Of a stretch of 64,000 nucleotides of DNA, positions 1-10,297 are shown piece by piece (positions within the stretch are counted from its first letter, which is position 1; each line of letters begins with the position of its first letter). The DNA comes from Neospora caninum Liverpool. Taxonomy: Eukaryota > Apicomplexa > Conoidasida > Eucoccidiorida > Sarcocystidae. The position numbers and the translations under genes are program-made. Where the stretch lies: the NCBI RefSeq assembly GCF_000208865.1, contig NC_018387.1, positions 62,001 to 126,000 of the forward strand, in the 5' to 3' direction. The notes beneath the pieces were generated by a model. That model saw only the letters and a list, made by a program, of their open reading frames with translations, had not been told where the DNA came from and made no database searches.

Positions 1-2
1 GG

Positions 3-251
3 TGGGAAGGCGCACAGGCGGATGGCATGCAGGCAGCCGGCCGAGAGGGCCCGCGGGTGAATATGGAAACGTATATCCACCGCATTGGTCGCACTGGACG
101 GTTCGGGCTGAAAGGCATTGCCATCAATCTGGTCAACAGTCACGAAGAGCATCTGCTTCAGCAAATCCGAGATTTTTACAGGTGCGACATTGAGTGTATG
201 AACGAGGACCCTGAAGACATCGAAGAAATGATCAGAAAACTGAGAATATGA
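3..251 (+). CDS. DBP5: DBP5/DDX19-like DEAD-box RNA helicase, C-terminal end (5' partial)
   Basis: This is the last exon, or part of it, of a DEAD-box ATP-dependent RNA helicase. The frame is open from base 3 and ends at a TGA at 249-251. It contains motif VI, HRIGRTGRFG, which holds the arginine finger that contacts ATP, followed by GIAINLV and a tail ending in EEMIRKLRI. The spacing from ETYIHRIGRTGRFG to the end, about 60 residues, and the tail match the DBP5/DDX19 family. That family remodels mRNPs at the cytoplasmic face of the nuclear pore during mRNA export. eIF4A also ends soon after motif VI, but its tail differs from this one. A short insertion of about 15 residues lies just before ETY, where DDX19 has a few residues of linker. 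Everything upstream, including the DEAD motif, is outside the window, so the assignment rests on this tail alone. Confidence 0.8.
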   Translation, partial: WEGAQADGMQAAGREGPRVNMETYIHRIGRTGRFGLKGIAINLVNSHEEHLLQQIRDFYRCDIECMNEDPEDIEEMIRKLRI

Positions 252-2384
252 GGGAGTGGTATACTCCATGAAGAACCGTGTGGAAAAAATGTGGTGCCCG
301 TCGAAAACACACACCGAGGCTCTTCCGCTCGAGAGTGCATCGGCGATGTTTTCCGCGCACACTGTGCCTTGTTCTTCTTTCGCGAGTGTGCACGACTTCG
401 CAGCGCCGTGGGGAGGGAAAAGTGCAGGGACGAAAAACGTGCGGTCAACTTTTCGGGGTTGACGAGGAAGACTCGGCAGCTCTTCGTTTTCGCCTTTCGT
501 TAGTCTCAGTGGCCGGAGGCGGCTCGGGCGCGGCTGCTTCCTGAGAAAGACTTGTTTTCAAAACGCGCACGGATGCGTTTTTCAATGCTCCCTTACTTTC
601 CGAAGGAGCAGTTGATACCTGGGCAAGCGACACAAACAGAGCAGCGGAAACGTAGGGAACAACTGAGTGCCGCTGGCGCATTTTGTGTGGAATCCACTTT
701 TGAAACCCCAAACGAATGTGGGTGCACAGAGAAGTGTGTGATTTGCAGCAAAAAAAGCCCGGCCTATACAGGTGTGTCTTCTTCCGAGCATGCTCGTTTC
801 TCTCACGCGTGGCCAACGGCTGATACACAGCAGACAGGATACGACACTTCAGGGTTTAGGGTCTTGCCAGGGTCGCCAATCCTAGCTTCCGTTTCTGCCG
901 ACGTGCGCCCTTATGTTCCTTCAGTGGAACTTCGCGGTCCTCCAGGGGAGTTCAGGGGTTCTGTGAAGCGCCTCGGTCAAATAGAGGCGCTGAGGGGGAA
1001 CACCACTCTCCCCGCTCCTGCTGCAAGTCTGGCGGAAGCATCGCCGCATGATTATGACGCTCAGTTGGGTTTTCTGGCCGGTGAAGGCAGCGCCGTCGTG
1101 TAGTGCGGAGTATTTTCGCGTCGACCAATTATGACGTCAGTACGACGCATTTGCTTTCATACGATGCAGAACGCTGGATGTTGACTGGACGGCAAAGACC
1201 AATCTAGCGCCGCAAATCCCTTGGAGGGTCTTGCTTCGCGCGGACGCACAACGCCACCGATCCCTGCTCAGTCTTTCACAGGGGTGGAAAGCGACGGTTT
1301 TCTTTCCCGCTTCTGAACTCAGTCGCTGCGGTCGATACATGAGCCGACTGCCTGCGTACTGCTGCCTGGTCTTCCTCTTTCTCCATGTGTGTTTGTACGG
1401 CGAAGTGACGTAGAGCTCCCGAGAGTCTCGCGTTGGGGACAGCCCGAGCAGCCTTCCTTTGCGGGCGAAAGAAGCACGAGCACTTCGAGGGGGTGACTGC
1501 CGCATTCGCGCACTGTAGCGGGTGCAGGACAAACGTTCCAGTGTCTCCTGGAGGTGTGGAGGCTCAACGGTGGCATGCGACGGTGTTAGCCAAACTCGCC
1601 TATTAATAAGTACACGTTTTCAAATCCACGTTTCGACTCCCGCATTGCGCAAGGGACTGCCAATCGCCGATAAAACAGCTTTCTTATGCTTCAGTCCCAA
1701 AGGCAAAGCGAGTGGTTTTAATGAAGCGACTGAGGAAAGCCCGCATTTCCGTTACTTCTCTCCGAAGAGCTTGCTGGGTCGCGAACCGTAAGATACTGCG
1801 GGATGCTTTTGATTGGAAACAACGGGCGTAGAAACCCGACGACAAACACTCGAGTTCTCTTTCCCTTTGCGTTCCATCCATCGCTGCCGACTGTCTCGTT
1901 CATAGTGCTTTTCGCAGCGACACTGCACCTTCTCGTGGAAAAAGACGTTCCCTTCAACTCCCCGCCCCCCGTTCCCAGCCACGACACACTATTCTTTCCT
2001 CAACAAACGTCATGCTCCAGCGAGGCGAACCAGTCAAAATTTCGTGTTGCGTCTCCTACGAGCACCACACGTTTCCCTCCTCTCGCACAGATAGAAACGT
2101 GTGATCTCTATGAGGGAACGCTTGAGCTTGACTCCCTTTTGTTTGATCTTCCCTGCTGGCACATCTGCGGTGTCACCTGGCTTTTTGTCTGCCAAACAGG
2201 GATTTCGGGGGCGCCAGTGAAACGAAAAAACGTTGTCTTGTCCCCTACATCCCCTGACGGCGGAGTCTCTCGCTTTATCAAACAAAAAACTTACAAGACA
2301 TTCGCTTTTTCCGTCCACTCTCCCCCCTCCTGCGAAGACTGGCCGTAGAACAGGCAATTCTCGCCACGAAAACGCGTCCTCTGT
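252..2384. other. Intergenic region, convergent 3' flanks
   Basis: The helicase ends at 251 and the next gene ends at 2385 on the other strand, so this should hold two 3' UTRs. The longest open frame (552-1103, +, 183 codons) has no recognisable domain, no good start context and no splice partners, and I do not call it a gene. Confidence 0.4.
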
Positions 2385-3912
2385 TTACACATCATTTTCT
2401 ACATTCGCTACATTCTGCAAACCGGGCGAGCCACTGCCGCTCAGGCTTGTGTTACCACTGGCGCCCCTTTCCGCGTCGCGCTCGCCCTTCGCCAAGCGAG
2501 GTGTATCTTTGTGTTCGTTTCTTGCCGGCGAAGAGCCGCCGGTAGCGGAACGTCCTGACTCGCTCCCCTCGCGCGGGGCACTTTCGTTCTCGCGGGACGA
2601 CAGCAGACGCGTCAAAGCAAAAAAAATCTCAGCGACCGGAGGAGCAGCCAAGTCGCCTGACACCGGAATTCGGCTGTGTAGAATTCCGACAACGACCGCC
2701 AAAACGGCCGTGACTAGGCTGATAGCTGCCACCAGAAAGCCCATCCCTCCGCAGTATCCAAAGTTGCCAAACAGCGCCTGGGCGATATTCCAAAGCTGCG
2801 CAGAGACGTGCACGCACAAAAGGACACAGACACACCGCCTTCAGGAAACTGAGGCAAGCGTAAGACAAACTGCAAAAGACCCTTTCGTGAGGTTTTTTCG
2901 GTGGTAACGATCAAAGACGCCGTCCCCGCCACGCACGGGCACGTGTCCGGGGTTTGCACTGTTTCTTGCCTACAGAATAGGAAAAGCGATGAGGTGACAG
3001 ACTTTACTCTTTGCAACACATGACGTGCATAACCGTGTACAGATCTCGTCACATTTCTTCTCTCTGGTGAAACAAAATGTTTTGCTTGGTACTGTTGTTC
3101 GCCCGTCAGAAAACACACGGAGACGGTTTCCCCTCCGTCGTCTCTTACCACACGCTGGCCAAGGGAAGCAAGGCGTCCCATCGATTTCCCTCTGGCTAAT
3201 AGGGAAACTACTGAACAGCGGAACCACCGGCCCTCATCTTATTCACTGATGGGCAAAGGCGTGTGTTCTCCACACCTCGCTCGCCTACAGCCCTCCCGCG
3301 GTCCCAACGCGTAAAAATGCGCATGCCAAAGATGACAGGTGTCTTGCACAGGAGCAGCGGTTTTCCGAAAAATAGGTCCGGCGCAGCCACGATTCCGTAT
3401 CCCAAACAGAAACAAGCATGACGTTGAGAGCCTCGCTTTCCACGGAGCAAGAGCACGCAGATTAACGGACTCTCCAGTCGCCTCCCCCTCCATTGTGACA
3501 TTCTGCTCACCGCGAATCGAAACCACGAGCGCGTTATAAACCGCACATTGAATCCTTTGAAGTGAAGAAGAATGGAAGTGCAGCCCATGCAGAAGGGCGC
3601 CCACAGGTTGCCTGCAAAACGCACAATCAACCGCCGAGAACACAGCATGGCCTGAGGCACGCATGACGACTCTTCCACGTCCAAACGAACCAAAAGCATG
3701 CAGTTAACATGCCCGTGAGTCCGCGTAATCCATCAAGACGGTGTGTGTCGCGCCCAGTCCTGGTGTGCCGGTTCGTCTCACCACGCCAGCACACCCACGC
3801 CGCCCGCACCAACTCGGCAGGATGACCTTCGACAGCAAATTTTCTTCCCAGCAGCACATATGCGAAGTCACGTCACGGTACCTAATACACAGGGCCCATC
3901 ACCCATACAAGC

Positions 3913-3943
<31 letters not shown>

Positions 3944-4615
3944 TATATGTATATATATAGTTATATATATATATATATATATGTAGTTATAGAAATGTGT
4001 ATGTACGAGGAAAATGCGCACACAGTGCGTGGGCCTGAGCGCTGAGCCTTTATGTTTGACGAAATGAAACGTTCCTCAGGTTTGTGAGGAAACGGACAGG
4101 AGCAGCTGTATGGGCCAGATAGTCAGCACCAGTGCGATGAGTGTACATTGGCAGCAGCAAAGGCCAGTGAGACCAGAGGATCATACCAGATTTTAGGCAG
4201 CGCCAGCACGTTTGTTCGGCCTGATCCCTTTGGCGTAAGCTGATCGGCGTGTGTGCATCTATGCAACGAGACATAGTCGTATATCTCAATTCTTTGGAGA
4301 CACTTTTGGCGCACACGCGTGCGCCTGACGCGACCCTAGAAATTCAACGGGAGAGCTAGCACTGGGACCCTCACCGAAAATTCGAGGATTGAAAGAGAAG
4401 AATGTTTCCCTCCATCGGGTTGCGTTGACATCGGCAAAAGGATCGTCCATGTCAACGGTGAGAGAGGGCGAACATGTGACAGCCATCAGCAGCCAAAGCA
4501 TAATGCTGAAGAAGCCGGAGACAACGCCGAAAAACCTTGCTGTAATCGCCACGGCGAGTGCCTTCTCTGGGTCCCCCCGTCGGCGTGCCGTCCGCGGCAT
4601 CCCCGTCTTGGCCAT
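2385..4615 (-). CDS. Unrecognised multi-exon membrane protein
   Basis: Two exons can be supported. The first (4615-4375) starts MAKTGMPRTARRRGDPEK and has a membrane helix at about residues 20-47 (FFGVVSGFFSIMLWLLMAV). It ends at a GTGAGG donor in phase 1. The last (2795-2385) starts after a CAG acceptor with LWNIAQALFGNFGYCGG, has a second helix (GFLVAAISLVTAVLAVVVGI), and then a hydrophilic Ser/Gly/Glu-rich tail ending VENDV. One to three middle exons must lie at about 4220-4140 and 3600-3280. Open frames with donors exist there, for example a GTGAGC at about 3515, but the choice of frame is ambiguous, so the central sequence is not given. The basic N terminus before helix 1 suggests a cytosolic N end. 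I do not recognise the family. It could be a two-helix coccidian-specific protein. Confidence 0.45.
3912..3988. repeat. (TA)n microsatellite
   Basis: Two blocks of alternating TA separated by a short GTAGTTATATGT interruption. It lies inside the gene on the minus strand, probably in an intron. Confidence 0.9.
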
Positions 4616-7265
4616 TTTTCAGATTGAGGGCGGGGGTGTAACTACAGCACAGGAAGAAGCAAACTCCCGACGGAAAAGAGGCACGACGAGTGGGCTCATC
4701 TGAGCGCAGATGAAAAGAAGATGCGCAGGTACCGGGAAAAAGACTGCAGAACGCCGGCGATGACGAGAGAGGACGAGAGATCGCGTTGTGACAGAGGGTC
4801 TGCGACCGATGACGAGCAGCACGAGTGGCTCTGCCTAGGGCATTGAAACTAACCCAAAGTAAAGTAATTGCTGTTTCGCGGCAAAACAGCCGGGAGTCGG
4901 GTGGGGAGTTGTGAAAAGACAACGGCAAGGAGCGGAGAAAGACGAAGATCGGAAAAGGGTCAGGTCGGCAAGAGCGACAAACTTTAAAAGTGCCTCAGGC
5001 AGTACACACTTGAAACCGAGAAGAGGGAAAAACATCACTCGCGTCCAAAATTTTGTGCGAGAGGGGCAGTGCCGTAAAATCGAATAGACATGGTCAGCGG
5101 AATGGAAGCAGGAAAAACCTCGCTTGTCTGAGACTAGCAAAAACCAATCGCGATGCGTTGAAAGGGTCACTTGAGAGCTTGCAGGATCATCTCCACTCAA
5201 GAAGTACTGCCGGTTGCCAGAATGGTCTCTCTCTTCACTGCTGCATGTTTCTGACGGTCAGCGGACGAACGAGTCCAGCTGAACTTGCAGCCAGGACACC
5301 ACCAGGAAGACCCCATATACATAAGATAGCGTGTACACGTCGTCTCGGCACCGTCTAAGAAGCGACCACGCAGAGTGAGGCCATATAAATTATTGGATCT
5401 ACGCGCAAGGGAAGATCGATTCGAACAAAGAAGAGACGAAGTGAAGTGGGCGCCCCTGGACTCCGCAGAGCACCACCGCTTTTTGTCGATCGAGACACTC
5501 GAGCAGGCTAGGTCGCATGGCCTCACAACTTGCGTGCACCCGCCGTGTCCAGTGGTATGCAGGATTTGAACCACAGGATCGGTAGTCGTTCCTTCAGATT
5601 CCGTCCAACTGCGCTTTTCAAAAGGCCGTGCCTCGATTTTGCACGCAGCCGTGTGGACACTCACGCTGTCAAAAGCAGATGAATGAGCATTCTGTTGGAA
5701 TGAAAGATCCAAGTCGCCATCAAAGAAATGCCGACAGGACTTTAGAGTTTCTTGCGTTGTTCAAAGGGGGAAGCGAGCTCTTTTTTTTTCTGGGGCCTTC
5801 CTCGCGGCATCCGTGTCGAGGTATCGGCGAGCAGGGAGAGGGCTGCATTGAGGGCCGCCACGAGGGCGCTTTGGCACTTCGGCCTTTTCAACGCTGCTGC
5901 CCCTTGGACACGAAATCGCATATTTCACTGGCACAGAGAACTTTGGTCTTTTGTCCCCTTCAGCGTTTGCTCGGTTTACTGAGCACGAAAGGCGCTGTGG
6001 TGTAGCGCCCGCCTCGAGGCAATCCGAATTGCGCAGTTTGCGCCACATGCATGCGCCTGTCACTCTGTCGTGCATAAGCCGAATTCTGTGCCCCGATGCT
6101 GCACTGTGCATGTCTGCCAGGAAAGGCGCGGTTCAGTCCGCACGGAAAGTGTACGAGATCCACGGAAGGTGTTCCTCTACCTTGCCTTTTCCGGCCACAC
6201 CGTTATCCTTTCCCTTGGCTATAAAAGAGGGCAAAATATTCCCCTCTGTCTATCGGGGCAGATGCCAAGTGATTCAACAGGGCTCTGTGCTGGCCGCGAG
6301 AAGGGGCGTTTTGTATACAGACTGCGTGACGCAGTCTAGCAAGCCACTTCCAGCCCTCTTCTTCGAAGGCTGTCCATCTCTGCCCTGCTGCAGCCGCCTT
6401 TTCCTCAGTGTTGCTTTGCCGTCTTTTCTGGCCTCGGAAGAACCGCTCGTTCTGCATTCCCGAGAACGGACGAGGACCCGAGGTTCGAGCAGGCTGCGCC
6501 AGGCGCTCGGAGCTAGCGCAATGCTTTTGGTCTCGCCTTCGACTTTGACAGCAGTGTAACTGTCCCTGCTGTTCCTCGCCTCTGCTCTTGAGGCAAGTAA
6601 AGAAGCAAGTCGGGTAAGAGACGGTTCTTCTGCAAGAGTTCTTGGCCTGCTTCAGTTCCTGTACAGCTCCGTTGTACACTGGGGTAGAGTGTCACCTGTA
6701 GGTACACCGGAGAGGCGGTTTTCTCGAAGGTGTCACCTGATTTTCTTAACTGTACACGACGGTGGCTCGGGAGATGAAACGGCGTCCTCAAGCGGTTCGT
6801 TTGTTCCTTGTAAATTCATTCGTTATTTCTGTCTTTTCCAGACCCGAGCATGTTGAGGAAGCACCCTTTTTCTTAGCCACCTTCTGTGGCAGGTTCTGGG
6901 GTTTCCGCATCCAATTGGGTCTCTCACGTGTTCGTCAGTTGTGTCTAGGAGGGGGTTCACCGGTCTTGTCCATCACCATTGCCGCCTCCGGTTGTCCACC
7001 TTTCCCCTCCCCGTTCCTCGGTGCACGGCACTCATCTACGGGCCAGGAATAGCCTGCAAAACGCCACTCGGTACGATTCCTTGTCTACCGGCCCGTACCT
7101 TTCTATACGGTCTGGACTTTCTCCCTCAGTCCGTCACAAGTGTTGCCTTGCGGGGGAACCGTTTCATCCATTCCAGGCGTTTCCAGTTCTCTGTCGGTAC
7201 AGAGTGACCTCGCTTTGTTTCCGTGTCGTCGGGGTTGCAGCGTCCTTCGTGCCATTCTGTTCAAG
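4616..7265. other. Divergent intergenic region
   Basis: It lies between the start of the minus-strand membrane-protein gene and the start of the dynactin p24-like gene, so it should hold two promoters and 5' leaders. Open frames here (for example 5951-6559 +, 5197-5712 -) show no domain or codon pattern that I trust. Confidence 0.4.
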
Positions 7266-9427
7266 ATGGATGAGGAGAAACAACAGCGACTGCTGGATGC
7301 GCTCGAGCGCCGCCTCATGCTCTGTGAAGAGGCTGTAGGCATGGATCCTGCAAAACAGAAAGGTAGGCAGCCTTTGCGTGTACATCACAGGCGAAGTCCC
7401 GGTGTAGACGGACGGGCGGTGCCGGTCTGTGACTTTTCCCCTCTTCGCGTCCTTCCCAACGCTGATTGCCTTTTTTCTCTGTGCTGGAGCCTCAGCCACA
7501 CCGACCGCGGTTGTCACTCTCGTTCTGTTCGCATCTGTATAGATACATATACGTATATTTATATAAATATATATGTACAACATCGAATGACTAGAGGACG
7601 GGCGTCGAATTTGTGTTGCATTGGCTTATGAATCCAGTGGGTTTGCAACCACTGGCATGGAGACATGCGTCCGCACCTCCGTGGCTGTTCGTCAGCGATG
7701 TTCTCCGTCGCGCGAGTGTGAGAGTCACTACAAACGGGATGAAAGAACTTCTCCTTTCCAACACTCCACTGCATGCGGCTTCGGTTCACTCTGTGGGAAC
7801 GTTCTTCCTTTTAGTGGTGTGTTTTGTTTCTCGCAGCTATGGCGGCGTTGGGAATGAAGAACTCTCAGGTGACAGACTTTCACTTGTCTCTGGTGATGAG
7901 CATTTGCCGTCTGCACCACCAAGCGAACCAACTGTTTCGCGGAAATCTTTTCGAAATGGAGGAACGATGTGAGTTTCTCAGGTCGCGAACGTTGCATCCT
8001 GAAAGGTGTCTTTTCGGAGGTGCTGTCACCCGCAACTGCAGCTCTAGCGCCTTCCATTACCACCATTTCCTGAAGGAGGGAAAGGACGCCTTCACAGTGA
8101 ATTCCTTGACAGTCTGTTTGGTGTCTCTCTCGTGTGCGGCCCTCAGATGAGCAAATGAAAGTCTGGCTCGAGAACGAGCAATCGGCGGCTTTAAATCTCA
8201 TGATGACTCTCGAAGCGAAGAGAGCTTACGTTCTGCAGCATGAAGAGATGCTCAAAGCAACGGCAGCGCAGCTGCGACACCTGCAGGAACTCGAGCAATT
8301 CGTGAACCCGCCTCAACTGACTGGTAGGCAGTTCGTGTTTAATGCATTCACTCCTTTCGCTGCTCCGCGTCGTTGGCAAGAACACTCTGCATTTTCTGAG
8401 GCTATCCACCGAAGCCAATAGTGTCCCAGACCAGCCACGTTTCCTCCGAACAACGCATTTTTTTCAAGGAACCGTGGAACCGGTCACAGTGCCTCTCAGG
8501 AACAGTCGACAGCTAGAAGGGTGTTTTCGTACAGTCTGTCTTCCGTTGTGCTTCAGCTAAGGCGTGTGGGAGTGACTGTTGGGGCCTGTTGTTGAGCTCG
8601 TTTCGTGGGTTGTGCGCGTCCGTTCAGCAAAAAAGGAAACCGATTGGATTTTCCGTTCGTTTTTGCGGTTTTTGTTAGAGTTGGATACCTTCAAAGAACG
8701 GCTGAAGGCTCTGGATGAAAAGGGGAATGAATTGACGGAGAGGGCAATTCGCCTTCAGGGCAAAATTATGAACATCGCACAAGCGTACAATACCACGGTA
8801 AGAGAAAAACATGAGGTAGCGATCTGCCTTTAAAAAAAAAAGTTCAGTGGTTGCTCGGAACCACGTGGAGAAGGCGGCATCGTCAACGTGTGCTGAAATA
8901 CAGAGAAATGTTTCGCTGTTTGAGTATCAGGATTATTGCGTGTTTTGACTCTTTTCCGCGCAAGTGCATACCGACGAGGAAGACCGCAAGCAGCAGGTTG
9001 CCTATTGGCGTCTGTGGTAGAGTCGAGGTCAAATAGCAAGGTCGCACGCAAATCTCACAAATTTCAATGTATATGTATATTTGTGTGAATATACGAGAGA
9101 AAGGAGAGACAGCGATATAGCCACGGCTTGATAACAGACAAGTCCCCTAGGCGTCGCGAAGTGAAGCTGTTGAACTGCCATAGAAACAGTAGCGTCAGCG
9201 TGCACTTCTCAGTGGGCAACAGTTTTTGTAGTGATGCAAATGCACCTCAGTTCGGAGTAGATGTGGCATTTCGTGCGCGCCGGCGCCGCATGGGGATGGT
9301 GGCAACTTCAGTGTGTGGCCCTTATTTCCCGTGCGTGCAGATGAATATGCTTGCCAGCGTTTTTGAAGAGTGGCACGAGCAGCTGACAGAGGAAGAAACG
9401 AATCCTTCGAGGACACCTGCGCGATAA
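7266..9427 (+). CDS. DCTN3: Dynactin subunit 3 (p24)-like coiled-coil protein
   Basis: Five exons join in phase: 7266-7362, 7837-7968, 8147-8323, 8679-8797 and 9341-9427, giving 203 residues. All introns are GT-AG. The protein is almost entirely helical. It opens MDEEKQQRLLDALERRLMLC and has a central stretch ATAAQLRHLQELEQFVNPPQ. A C-terminal block starts LDTFKERLKALDEKG, passes through IAQAYNTT and closes with FEEWHEQL. The order, the length (the animal protein has about 186 residues) and the local pattern (a leucine-rich helix, a 'VP/NPP' break, then an E-rich helix ending in a tyrosine-Asn-Thr-Thr and a Trp-containing segment) resemble DCTN3. DCTN3 sits in the dynactin shoulder and links p150 and dynamitin. 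Similarity is short and coiled-coil based, so convergent resemblance is possible. The start is the first ATG of the open exon and follows a long pyrimidine-rich leader. Confidence 0.6.
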
Positions 9428-10297
9428 AACGACTGCGACTTGGGACGACCTCTTTCCTGCTGTTTGTTTCTTTCACGTTGCCTCTGTGTGTTCTTGTGAA
9501 AAAGCGAATGTCATTTCGGTTTCGCTGGATTCTTTTACTGTCCTCCCTTTCTCCCCTTTGTCGCTAGCGGCTCGTGGAAGGCTCTAGAGTCGCCGGAGTT
9601 GGACGCTCTAGGGACCGCGACACGGTCTGCGGAGACCCTGAAAAACGAGATACGGCTCCGTTACGAGAGTGGTCAAGACGGGTCTGTGTGCTTTGCCATG
9701 AGTTTTGGTTTCAAGGGAAAGAAACACAGTGGCTCCATTTTCCGTTTATATACTCTGGGGCAGCGCTAAATCAGCAAACTTTACCGGGTAATAGCTGTTT
9801 ACCTACTCTTTGAGACGGGAGTTTGCTCAGACGCTGGTATAACGTCGAGACAGAGAGATTAGAAAGTTTTTGAACTCGCGGTCCGCGGCTGCATATACTG
9901 GTGAATGCTTGAACAGAACAGACAGCACCGCTAACCCGGGGCGGAGGGGAGGGGGGGGGGCGAGCAGACAATCCACAGCAGCGCGGAACCTACAACCACA
10001 TCCATACGACACGAATGAACTCGATCCGAGTCCTGTGCAGATCCTCGGCAGTTGCTACGTCGTAATCAAGCACAGTGTGGCTCAAAGTTTGTCCCACGTG
10101 TTGGAACAGGGCCAACAACATGCAGTGAGTCGAAGGTGAAGAGAACGGGAAAAGCTTTTCTGTAGTGGAATACAGCTTCTAGCTGTAACGCATTTGTACT
10201 GTTCACAATGAGTTCGCGCTGATTTTCACGTGCACTCTTCCCCCGTAGTATAACAGCATAATCGTTTATCCTTGGAAAGTGTGCCCACGGCTGTCAC
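9428..10297. other. Convergent intergenic region
   Basis: It should hold the 3' UTRs of the dynactin-like gene (+) and of the next gene (-). A run of G at about 9950-9960 is the only composition feature seen. No gene is supported. Confidence 0.4.

Noticed and set aside
552..1103. 183-codon open frame on the plus strand
   Set aside because: It lies where two 3' UTRs should converge; composition is irregular and no motif or splice partner is seen.
5555..5580. Possible tRNA T-arm (GGTTCAAATCC on the minus strand)
   Set aside because: The bases flanking the loop do not form a five-pair stem and no acceptor or anticodon arm can be folded nearby.
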